Below are positions 8,655-16,603 of a DNA stretch of 64,000 nucleotides, in pieces (within the stretch, counting starts at the first letter, position 1; every line of letters starts with the position of its first letter). Below the pieces are notes generated by a model. That model was not told where the DNA came from. It searched no databases and was given only the letters and a program-made list of their open reading frames with translations. Made by a program: the position numbers and the translations under genes. Source of the DNA: Syntrophus aciditrophicus SB (GTDB lineage: Bacteria > Desulfobacterota > Syntrophia > Syntrophales > Syntrophaceae); assembly GCF_000013405.1 (NCBI RefSeq), contig NC_007759.1, positions 745,001 to 809,000 of the forward strand. The letters run 5' to 3'.

Positions 8655-11066
8655 TTAAGAAATCTTCAAGCTTTTTTCTGTTTCCAGAATATCTGCAGTG
8701 GTTTTGATTACTGTATCGGCATTGAGTGAAATACTGTTGATGCCGCATTCAACCAGGAAACGGGCGAATTCAGGATAATCACTGGGAGCCTGTCCGCAAA
8801 TCCCGATTTTCTTACCCATAGCTCTGGCTTTGGTAATGGCGGTACGAATAAGTTCCTGTACAGCCTGGTTTCTCTCATCGAAAATGTGAGAGATTTCGGC
8901 AGAGTCTCTATCCAGACCAAGGGTAAGCTGGGTCAGATCATTGGACCCGATGGAGAAACCATCGAAGATTTTGCCGAATTCTTCGAGCAGAATGACATTG
9001 GCCGGAATCTCCACCATCATGTAAACTTCCAGTCCGTTTTCCTTCTGGATAAGGCCTTTGCTCGCCAGGACTTGCATAACCTTTTTGCCTTCATCTACCG
9101 TGCGGCAGAAGGGAATCATGAGTTTCACGTTGGTCAATCCCATATCATTCCGGACTTTTTTCATGGCTTCACATTCAAGCTCAAAGGCATCGCGATACTT
9201 GTCGTCATAGTATCGTGATGCCCCCCGGAAACCGATCATGGGGTTTTCTTCATGGGGTTCGAAGTGTGATCCACCCATCAGATTCGCATATTCATTGCTC
9301 TTGAAATCGCTCATTCGAACAATGACATCGTTGGGGTAGAAGGCTGCAGCGATTTTCGCTACCCCCTGTGCCAGCACATCGACAAAGAAGTCGCTCTTCT
9401 TTGAATAACCTTGCGTTCTTCTCTCGATTTCTTTTCGGGTTGCCTCATCGGTCACTTTATCGAAATGAATCAGTGCCAGCGGATGGATACTGATGAAGTT
9501 ATTAATGATGAATTCCAGCCGGGCAAGTCCGACACCGTCATTAGGTATCGCAGCCAGGGTGAAGGCGTTATCCGGGCTTCCCACATTCATCATGATTTTG
9601 GTTTTTGGCCTCTGCATGTCCTGGACATTGACCTTCTGCACTTCATATTTCAGAATGCCTTCATACACATTTCCCACTTCACCTTCTGCACAGGACACCG
9701 TAGCCTCGGTAATGCCTTCTAATCTTTCCGTGGCATTACCGCTGCCGACGATACAGGGGACTCCCAGTTCACGGCTTACGATGGCTGCATGACAGGTTCT
9801 TCCTCCCTTGTTCGTTACAATGGCCGCGGCGATTTTCATGACCGGTTCCCAATCGGGATCAGTCATGTCTGTAACCAGGACTTCGCCTTTTTTGAAGGAT
9901 TTAATGTCGCTGACGGATTCAATAATATGCACAGGGCCGCTGCCAATCTTTGATCCAACGCTCGTTCCCGTGATAACAGGGGTTTTCTTCTCGAGCAGGA
10001 CATAACTTTCCAAAACGTTGACGTCCCTTTGAGACTCTACAGTTTCCGGCCTGGCTTGCAGGATGAAAAGTTCATTGCTGATGCCGTCCTTGCCCCACTC
10101 AATATCCATGGGTTTGAAATAACCGGCCTGCTGGGAATAATGATCTTCGATAATGGCTGTCCAGCGGGCAAGCGTGAGTACGTCGTCTTCTGTAATGCAG
10201 AATCGGTCACGATCCTCCTGAACTGTGGGTACAATTTCAGTGGATTTCCCGGTTGCGGTGTCAGCGTAAATCATTTTGATTTCTTTCGATCCCAGCTTCT
10301 TCTGCAGAATAGGCCGGTATCCCTGCTTAAGCGTCGGTTTGAAAACGAAAAATTCATCAGGATTGACAATACCCTGAACGACGGTTTCGCCAAGTCCATA
10401 AGCGCCTGTCACGAGGATGGCATCCCTGAAGCCGGATTCCGTATCAATGGAAAAAATTACGCCGGATGATCCAACATCGGAGCGAACCATTTTCTGGACA
10501 CCGATCGATAGAGATACGGACATATGATCAAAACCTTTATCTACTCGATAAGATATGGCGCGGTCTGTGAAGAGGGAGGCAAAGCATTTTCGACAGGCAT
10601 CGATGAGAGCGTCGTTACCTCGAATATTCAAGTAAGTTTCCTGTTGACCGGCGAAACTGGCATCCGGCAAGTCTTCAGCTGTCGCCGAACTGCGTACGGC
10701 TACGTCGGTGTTCTCTCCATACTCCTCGCAGAGTTTCTGATAGCCATCGATAACTGCGGCTTTGAGATCTTCAGGAAATTCAATGCTATAAATCAGGGAG
10801 CGGATCTGTTTTCCCTTGTCGCTCAGATTCTGAAGGTCATGGGTATCCAAGTCAGAGAGAATTTGTTTGATCTGATCACTGACTCCGGCTGATCTAAGAA
10901 GATATTGATAAGCATGAGCCGTAACTGCGAATCCATCAGGAATGCTGACCCCTTTAGGGCGCAGTTCACGTCTCATTTCTCCCAGAGAGGCATTTTTACC
11001 ACCGACCTGGGGGATATCACTCAACTGCAAATCATCAAACCATATCACAAGTTTATCGTCCTTCAT
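8655..11066 (-). CDS. ppsA: Phosphoenolpyruvate synthase (pyruvate, water dikinase)
   Basis: 803 aa; it makes PEP from pyruvate and ATP (giving AMP and Pi), the entry step of gluconeogenesis. An N-terminal ATP-grasp-like domain (VGGKNASLGEM; VAVRSSATAEDLPDASFAGQQ) is followed by a mobile phosphohistidine domain with the catalytic His in GGRTCHAAIVSRELGVPC. The C-terminal TIM-barrel PEP site has FSIGSNDLTQLTLGLDRD and the KKIGICGQAPSDYPE cysteine loop. Length fits PpsA rather than pyruvate,phosphate dikinase (about 870-900 aa). AGGAGGGG precedes the ATG. In a syntroph it would feed carbon from acetate/pyruvate into the sugar-phosphate genes at 24-31 kb. Confidence 0.95.
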   Translation of the reverse strand: MKDDKLVIWFDDLQLSDIPQVGGKNASLGEMRRELRPKGVSIPDGFAVTAHAYQYLLRSAGVSDQIKQILSDLDTHDLQNLSDKGKQIRSLIYSIEFPEDLKAAVIDGYQKLCEEYGENTDVAVRSSATAEDLPDASFAGQQETYLNIRGNDALIDACRKCFASLFTDRAISYRVDKGFDHMSVSLSIGVQKMVRSDVGSSGVIFSIDTESGFRDAILVTGAYGLGETVVQGIVNPDEFFVFKPTLKQGYRPILQKKLGSKEIKMIYADTATGKSTEIVPTVQEDRDRFCITEDDVLTLARWTAIIEDHYSQQAGYFKPMDIEWGKDGISNELFILQARPETVESQRDVNVLESYVLLEKKTPVITGTSVGSKIGSGPVHIIESVSDIKSFKKGEVLVTDMTDPDWEPVMKIAAAIVTNKGGRTCHAAIVSRELGVPCIVGSGNATERLEGITEATVSCAEGEVGNVYEGILKYEVQKVNVQDMQRPKTKIMMNVGSPDNAFTLAAIPNDGVGLARLEFIINNFISIHPLALIHFDKVTDEATRKEIERRTQGYSKKSDFFVDVLAQGVAKIAAAFYPNDVIVRMSDFKSNEYANLMGGSHFEPHEENPMIGFRGASRYYDDKYRDAFELECEAMKKVRNDMGLTNVKLMIPFCRTVDEGKKVMQVLASKGLIQKENGLEVYMMVEIPANVILLEEFGKIFDGFSIGSNDLTQLTLGLDRDSAEISHIFDERNQAVQELIRTAITKARAMGKKIGICGQAPSDYPEFARFLVECGINSISLNADTVIKTTADILETEKSLKIS

Positions 11067-11308
11067 TAGCCCCTCCTAAACAACAGGTTTTTTGGCCTTT
11101 CATTAAATCCTCCTGCACTGTTAATTTGTTAGATTTCTGGTGGGATAAATTTGGAAAGAATCATATATTTAGTACCAATTATGCGTGTTAAAGTCAATTG
11201 AAAAGACCGTGTTTGTTGAGATTGATGAATATTTGGAAGTGACCGAGTTTTCACAAATACGAAAGAAAGATGGAAGATGATATTTTATAATTAAGGTGAA
11301 ATTTAGAT

Positions 11309-11342
11309 AAAAAAAGCCGGAAAATCATCCGGCTCTTTTTAT
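11309..11342. terminator. Terminator downstream of atpE
   Basis: GCCGG and CCGGC form the core of an A/T-flanked hairpin (11316-11334, AAAATCAT loop). There is a T-tract on both strands, so it can act after atpE (-). The rest of the 315 bp between ppsA and atpE shows no gene. Confidence 0.75.
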
Positions 11343-11381
11343 CTAAATTAAAATTTAAAATTGTATGACAAGTTAGCTGGC

Positions 11382-11762
11382 TTACCCGACAAAGAAAAAT
11401 TTGGTGTAAGGGTTGGCGAAAATCAGAACCAGTGAAACAACCAGGGCGTAAATGGCGATTGATTCAGCCATGGCCATACCGACCAGCATGGTCATCATGA
11501 TTTTACCCTGAACACCAGGATTCCGACCGACTGCCTGGCAGGCTCCGCTGGCCGCTGTACCAATACCCAAACCGGCTCCAACCGCACCCACGCCAATCGC
11601 AATACCGGCGCCAATCATCGCGCCGACGGCAAAAATGGCTTTGACATAGGACTCACCGCCCGGAGCGGCTGCTTCGGCAGCCGACGCAACCGCGGCTGTC
11701 AGCAGGAGTACTGCAAATGTTGTTAAACATGTAACCATTGATTTCCTGATCTTCATAATCAT
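11382..11762 (-). CDS. atpE: F-type ATP synthase F0 subunit c, with cleavable N-terminal signal
   Basis: A 126-aa proteolipid that forms the rotor ring. Residues 1-30 look like a signal peptide (KIRKSMVTCL...LLLTAAVASAAEA), as in many deltaproteobacterial c-subunits. Two transmembrane helices follow, with the glycine-rich first helix (GVGAVGAGLGIG) and the polar loop GRNPGVQ. The second helix carries the ion-binding Glu in MAMAESIAIYAL. The Gln of Na+-binding c-rings (GQG) is Ile here and the Val before Ala-Glu is Met, so H+ coupling is more likely, by inference. No atpB or other ATP synthase gene is adjacent. AAGGAG lies 6 nt before the ATG; an ATG two codons later is also possible. Confidence 0.93.
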   Translation of the reverse strand: MIMKIRKSMVTCLTTFAVLLLTAAVASAAEAAAPGGESYVKAIFAVGAMIGAGIAIGVGAVGAGLGIGTAASGACQAVGRNPGVQGKIMMTMLVGMAMAESIAIYALVVSLVLIFANPYTKFFFVG

Positions 11763-11788
11763 TTCTTCTCCTTCTTAATATTTTGATT

Positions 11789-11816
11789 CGCTTTTCTCTG
11801 GAACCAGGGAAAAGCG
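11789..11816 (-). promoter_or_regulatory. Stem-loop in the atpE 5' leader
   Basis: An 11-bp stem with one G:T wobble and a 6-nt loop (arms CGCTTTTCCCT and AGAGAAAAGCG on the - strand) lies 26 nt upstream of the atpE start, just before the ribosome binding site. It lacks a T-run and is not a terminator. A role in mRNA stability or translation is only a guess. Confidence 0.4.
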
Positions 11817-12170
11817 TTCACGCTGTGATATTTAGCAATGTCTGTGCCATGATAGCGGCATGTATGAAATGGATGACAAACATATTGAAATCACTGTGGA
11901 TAAAGCTATATATATGAGAAACGGAAAAACTTTTTTGGGGAAATCACTTGAACATTGTGTTCAATAATGCTGAAAGATTAAACAAAATTTGCAAGGTCAT
12001 GAACGCAGTCATTTGTCAGTCTTGTTCAAGTGCCACAGGAAGCCGCCGTTAACAATCAATCTGGTGCACTGGGGGACGATTGTGGGTGGTTTGGAATCCG
12101 GGAACGGTGAAAGGGCGCGGCTTCTCCTCTAAGGATAGGCTGACATCGTCAGGGGAATGGAGTGGTATTC

Positions 12171-12320
12171 ATGAAGAGATGTTCATCTTGGCAGGATATG
12201 ATTGAATACGGGAAGCATGTCCTTAGTATGATTGGAATTTTCAATTCTGTACTAGATGAAGTTCCTTTCGGTGAAATTCTGGGTGAAATTCTGATGGAAA
12301 AGTGGATCGGGCAGATCTAA
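12171..12320 (+). CDS. Possible small protein, 49 aa, unknown
   Basis: An ATG at 12171 with AGGGGAATGGAG 7-20 nt upstream opens a 49-codon frame (begins MKRCSSWQDMIEYGKHVL, ends KWIGQI). It contains the tandem sequence FGEILGEILMEKW. I do not recognise it. It is the only candidate gene in the 670 bp between atpE and the aminopeptidase; the rest of that stretch holds only the atpE leader hairpin and AT-rich sequence. It could be a chance frame or a remnant. Confidence 0.3.
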   Translation: MKRCSSWQDMIEYGKHVLSMIGIFNSVLDEVPFGEILGEILMEKWIGQI

Positions 12321-12431
12321 AAAGGTGTTGACAGAACTGGATCCCAGCGGCACCCTGCCGCAGCCGCTGCTTCTAAAGAAATAATGCAATAAACCCTTTA
12401 ATTTCAGATTGATATAGGAGGTTCTGTGTAC

Positions 12432-13631
12432 ATGTTGACTCAGGAGATACTGGAAAGATACGCGGATGTGCTGGTCTGGGGGTTGACGACCGCCCGGAAG
12501 GAAAAGTTCAAAAAAGGGGATATCGTTCTTATTCAGTTCGACCTGCCCGCCCTCCGCCTGGCCGAGATGCTCTACGCGAAACTGATCGATCGGGGGATGA
12601 ACGCCCTCCAGCGTCTAAGCATGACCTCCTTCATGGAGCATCACTTCTATTCCCGGGCAAAAGCGAAACAGCTTCTTTTTATCCCCCCTGGTGAGAGGGA
12701 ACTCTATGCCAGTCTTAATGGCCGGATTTATCTCCATGCGCCGGAATCGCTTACCCATCTGGCGGATGTCGATCCTGCCGTCATCGCCAGGGTCCAGCTT
12801 TCCCGCAAGTTCCTGCGGGATATCTTCAACGAGCGCGAAGATCAGGGTTTGTACGCATGGACCCTTTGCACCGTTCCCACGAAGGATATGGCGAAGCAGG
12901 CCGGTCTTCCCCTGGATGACTATGAAAGGCAATTGATCCGGGCCTGTTATCTCGATGAACAGAATCCCGTGGGAAAATGGACTGCGATCTATCGGGAAGT
13001 GGGAGAAATCAAGGCCTGGCTGAACAGCCTGCCTGTCCGGTCCTTCCTGATTGTCTCGCAGAACGTGGATTTGCGAATCACCCCCGGTGAAAAACGCAAA
13101 TGGATCGGAATATCCGGTCACAACATTCCCAGCTTTGAAATCTTCCTTTCGCCGGACTGGCGGGGTACGGAAGGGACTTATTATGCAAACCAACCTTCCT
13201 TCCGCATGGGGAATTATGTGGAAGGCGTGCGGCTCCGCTTTGAAAAAGGCGTGGCCGTCTCCACCGAGGCGCAGAAGGGGCAGGATTTTGTCGTCAAACA
13301 ACTTGCCATGGACAAGGGGGCGGCTCAGGTCGGCGAATTCTCCCTGACTGACAGACGCTTTTCCCGGATCGACCGGTTCATGGCGGATACGCTGTTTGAT
13401 GAAAATTACGGCGGAGAATACGGAAACTGCCACATCGCCCTGGGTTCTTCCTATTCGGATACTTATTCCGGCAATCCGGCGGAACTGGACAAGAAAAAGA
13501 AACGGGTGCTGGGATTCAACGATTCGGCCCTTCACTGGGATCTGATCAATACGGAGCCAAAAACCGTCACGGCGGAACTGACTACGGGAGAAAAGATTCT
13601 CATCTATGAAAACGGCGAGTTCTGTTATTGA
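12432..13631 (+). CDS. Aminopeptidase, M29 (thermophilic metalloaminopeptidase) family
   Basis: About 399 aa, starting MLTQEILERYADVLVWGL. M29 enzymes are cytoplasmic two-metal aminopeptidases. Candidate metal ligands are visible in order: Glu in IPSFEIFLSPDW, Glu in VGEFSLTD, His in NCHIALGSSYSDTYSG, and His and Asp in SALHWDLI near the C-terminus. AGGAGG lies 10 nt before the ATG at 12432; a GTG at 12426 is in frame but too close to the ribosome site. Base composition becomes clearly GC-richer from this gene onward. The pyrimidine-dimer glycosylase-like gene follows 48 nt later. Confidence 0.92.
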   Translation: MLTQEILERYADVLVWGLTTARKEKFKKGDIVLIQFDLPALRLAEMLYAKLIDRGMNALQRLSMTSFMEHHFYSRAKAKQLLFIPPGERELYASLNGRIYLHAPESLTHLADVDPAVIARVQLSRKFLRDIFNEREDQGLYAWTLCTVPTKDMAKQAGLPLDDYERQLIRACYLDEQNPVGKWTAIYREVGEIKAWLNSLPVRSFLIVSQNVDLRITPGEKRKWIGISGHNIPSFEIFLSPDWRGTEGTYYANQPSFRMGNYVEGVRLRFEKGVAVSTEAQKGQDFVVKQLAMDKGAAQVGEFSLTDRRFSRIDRFMADTLFDENYGGEYGNCHIALGSSYSDTYSGNPAELDKKKKRVLGFNDSALHWDLINTEPKTVTAELTTGEKILIYENGEFCY

Positions 13632-13679
13632 GGCCGGCAGAATGGAAGAATTCCGCAAAACTCATCGGGGATAGAAGCC

Positions 13680-14108
13680 ATGCAGACCTTCCTGCCTTAT
13701 CCGGATTTCCGCAAGTCTCTGGAGATTCTCGATTCAAAAAGGCTCGGGAAGCAGCGGGTTGAAGCGTATCAGCTTATCCGCGCCATTACGTCAGGGACGG
13801 GCTGGAGTCGGCATCCCGCCGCCCGGATGTGGTCCGGCTATCTCAATGCCCTGAAACTCTACCATAATCTGGCCATCGAGGAATGGGTGAAGCGCGGATA
13901 TCGGAACCAGATGAACAGGATGGTCATCGAAGGGCAGATTGTCCTGCCGCCCTGGGTCGGCGATGAGGCGTTTCATGCATCACACCGTTCCAATCTCCTG
14001 CGGAAAGATCCTTTTTATTACGGGCGGTTCGGCTGGCGGGAGCCGCCGACGCTTCCCTATGTCTGGAATGAGGATAAGTGGCAGGAACCGAAGCGTGAAA
14101 AGTTCTGA
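13680..14108 (+). CDS. T4 endonuclease V-like (pyrimidine dimer DNA glycosylase) / MSMEG_6728 family protein
   Basis: A 142-aa protein starting MQTFLPYPDFRKSLEILD, with the family core DSKRLGKQRVEAYQLIRAI and HPAARMWSGYLNALKLYHN and a C-terminal aromatic stretch (FYYGRFGWREPPTLPYVW). Relatives carry the PF03013-type fold related to T4 endonuclease V, which excises UV-induced pyrimidine dimers. Whether this short bacterial version is an active glycosylase is not established. The upstream GGGGATAG gives a modest ribosome binding site. It converges with the CofD-like gene 38 nt away, with no clear terminator between. Confidence 0.8.
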   Translation: MQTFLPYPDFRKSLEILDSKRLGKQRVEAYQLIRAITSGTGWSRHPAARMWSGYLNALKLYHNLAIEEWVKRGYRNQMNRMVIEGQIVLPPWVGDEAFHASHRSNLLRKDPFYYGRFGWREPPTLPYVWNEDKWQEPKREKF

Positions 14109-14146
14109 AGATGTGGCCTTGTCATGCAGGGAGTTATGAAAGCAAG

Positions 14147-16252
14147 TCATTCATCTCCGTGCTGGAACACGACGTTACGGAAAAACCTTACGAGGGCCTG
14201 TTTGCGGTTCCGTTCTTCCAGCTGATGGGGGATGAGTTTATCGGGCGGCCAGCGCAGCAGGGACATCTCATATTCCATGATGCCGCCATAGGCATTGTTC
14301 AGATACCACGCATACAGGAGTCCGAAAAGCAGGCCTGGGGGAAGGAATCCTTCCCGGTCGTTCAGCGTGATCCCGAACGTGTTCAGGTCATGGGGACATG
14401 GCAGCATGCGAGCCAGCCTCAGATAGGCCCGCAATGCTCCATCATCAAGGAAACACGCACGATCCTGCACCGGCCGCAGCCGGATCTCATATCGCCGCGC
14501 TCCCCAGTGAAGGCCGTCTTCCGGATTCACCCAGTGACGGCTTTTCAGGTACCGCCCGAGCAGTGACTCACCCAGGGCCGTGAGCAGATTATCCCGGAGG
14601 CGTTCCGGATCGAGGTTTGCGTGTTCATGTACCTTCAGGATGCGGTCTTCAGGATCATAGTATCCCAGGACGTTATCCCACTCCTTGCTCCTTGTCCAAC
14701 GGGATGCGGGAACGATCCGCGCCCCGCAAAAGTATTTCAGATGGTCGATACGGATATCCCGGTTTTCCCAGATCATCTCATGCATGGTGTTGCGCAGGGT
14801 TTTTGATGAGAAACGTTTTTCTGCCAGGATCGCACCGATCTGCTTATAGTACGTACAGAGCAGAGGCGCATCCGCGCGGGGGGGCTTCATGAGCCGTGGA
14901 GAGAAGCGGCGCAGTGAGCCGCGTTCCTGTTTCAGATTCAATCGCTGGTGCGCAATGAGGAGCGCCCGTACCGCAAGGGCAAATTTTTGCGGATCATGAT
15001 GGATCACTCCGGCGGAATTCAGCCGCTCCCGGGAATAAATGGTTGCCTCCACAGGTAGCACTCCGAGGCTTTCCACGGAGCTTCGGTCAAGATAGATTGG
15101 GCTCTTGCCTTCCAGCGCATAGTTGCGAAGCACACTTCCCGGCATGTGTTCCAGGTTGGCGCTCAACACGACATCGAACAATCCCTCTGAACCGCCCGCG
15201 ATATTGTGATCGTAAGCCTCTACCAGATCGGATACGCGGAACCCGCGGTCCCGGCTGCGTCGCGATATGTCTGTCTCTCCTTCCTGAATCCAGAAATTGG
15301 CCCCCAGAATCTTCAGGGCCTTATGGTTCTCCCGGATGGCCTGAACAATGGGTGGGATCTGGAGGATCGGCATGATGCTCGTATAGAGGCTGCCGGGTGC
15401 GAAAAGGATAAGGTCCGCCTCCCGTATCGCCCTGCAGACGACCTCGCTCACGCGGGGAACCTCGCAGCACTCCACGGATACCCGGTCAATTGGCATCAGA
15501 CGGCGGGTAATCGCCGATTTCCTCTGTCCCCGGACCGCGACTCCGTTGCTGTAACGTAGTACAAGCTGGCCGGGGGTCGGAGTTGCCGGATGCAGGCAGC
15601 CCGGGGTCACTCCAATGGCCTGAGCGAGTGCCTCGATTCCTTTTTCGATGGCGTCCATGCCCGGATGACGATTGCTCCCTGTCTTACCATTGAATTGAAA
15701 TATGGCCGCCGTGAGCAGCAGATTTCCCAGGCAGTGTCCACCCGGCGCAATAACCGGTCCCCCTCCGCCCGGAGAGACATAACGGCCGAAGGATGACAAC
15801 AGATCAGCCAGATCTTTCGGGCAGTATTTCCGCAGATGCCTGGGGACGACGAGGAGAGGGTTGACGACATGCTGGAAATTCCTGCATCCGCTCGGGAAGC
15901 GATGGTTGAAAATGCAATGAATCACGCGGATGATCTGCCGGGTCAGAACATCGTCAAGACCGTGGAGCTTCTGAAGGTTTTTATGCAGAATTAGAGAAAG
16001 CAGGAGCTTTCGGAAGTCACCGATCCCGATCATCGGCAGTTCCTGCAGGAGCAGGCCCGTTGATCCTCCGTCATCTGTTGTGCACACGACGACATCCAGG
16101 AGGGGAAAATCCTGCTTCAGCCCGATAAAGGGATTCTCGGGCCAGTCGTCAAGCTGGGAATTCCCGCCGATCACCGTGGAGAGCCCTGTCCCGCCTCCGA
16201 AAGTCACAATCCGTTTTGCACGGCATTCAAAGGAATAAATCTCATCCGCCAT
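14147..16252 (-). CDS. CofD/YvcK-family protein (gluconeogenesis factor-like), long form
   Basis: At least 701 aa. The N-terminal third is a CofD/YvcK domain: RIVTFGGGTGLSTVIGG, then CTTDDGGSTG and IGIGDFRKLLLSLI, and later LILFAPGSLYTSIMPIL. CofD enzymes transfer phospho-lactate to F420 precursors. YvcK members bind UDP-sugars and affect cell-wall and gluconeogenic growth. The conserved domain ends near residue 430 and is followed by about 270 unrecognised residues, far longer than YvcK (about 320-450 aa). The frame stays open for over 60 codons upstream of this ATG with no ATG/GTG/TTG, and a strong Shine-Dalgarno sits before an in-frame ATT at 16360, so the true N-terminus may be 36 residues longer. 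It is divergent from the amino-sugar cluster, consistent with a YvcK-like role. Confidence 0.85.
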   Translation of the reverse strand: MADEIYSFECRAKRIVTFGGGTGLSTVIGGNSQLDDWPENPFIGLKQDFPLLDVVVCTTDDGGSTGLLLQELPMIGIGDFRKLLLSLILHKNLQKLHGLDDVLTRQIIRVIHCIFNHRFPSGCRNFQHVVNPLLVVPRHLRKYCPKDLADLLSSFGRYVSPGGGGPVIAPGGHCLGNLLLTAAIFQFNGKTGSNRHPGMDAIEKGIEALAQAIGVTPGCLHPATPTPGQLVLRYSNGVAVRGQRKSAITRRLMPIDRVSVECCEVPRVSEVVCRAIREADLILFAPGSLYTSIMPILQIPPIVQAIRENHKALKILGANFWIQEGETDISRRSRDRGFRVSDLVEAYDHNIAGGSEGLFDVVLSANLEHMPGSVLRNYALEGKSPIYLDRSSVESLGVLPVEATIYSRERLNSAGVIHHDPQKFALAVRALLIAHQRLNLKQERGSLRRFSPRLMKPPRADAPLLCTYYKQIGAILAEKRFSSKTLRNTMHEMIWENRDIRIDHLKYFCGARIVPASRWTRSKEWDNVLGYYDPEDRILKVHEHANLDPERLRDNLLTALGESLLGRYLKSRHWVNPEDGLHWGARRYEIRLRPVQDRACFLDDGALRAYLRLARMLPCPHDLNTFGITLNDREGFLPPGLLFGLLYAWYLNNAYGGIMEYEMSLLRWPPDKLIPHQLEERNRKQALVRFFRNVVFQHGDE

Positions 16253-16357
16253 GCGGGAGATAGAACTTCCGTGAGGCCCTTTGGGAATCGTCTGGTTAAT
16301 GACCGTTTCCAGAAGCTGGTCGACGTACCGTCCGGTCTGTGATGCCCGCTTTAAGGA

Positions 16358-16375
16358 AATAGAGTTTACCTCCCT
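16358..16375 (-). promoter_or_regulatory. Shine-Dalgarno with ATT as possible start codon of the CofD-like gene
   Basis: On the - strand AGGGAGGT (16375-16368) is followed after 7 nt by ATT (16360-16358), in frame with the CofD-like gene 36 codons before its first ATG. No other canonical start exists back to the upstream stop TAA near 16443. The ATG at 16252 has no recognisable ribosome site. Confidence 0.5.
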
Positions 16376-16603
16376 GAATAGAGCCCTGTGAAAAGCGGTG
16401 AGCTCAAGGATTGACAGGATGAGATTGGTATAAGCCTGCTTTTATAGAAACGGAACTATAGGGAGATCATCTGAGTGTGTCAATGTTAAAATGAAATGAA
16501 TCCATATGAAATCCAGACCGGTCCGGATTCGGCAAAAATTTCTAAAAAAATCTTGAAATCTATAAGGATTAATATAATATCCCTCCACTTTGGAGGAGAG
16601 AAT

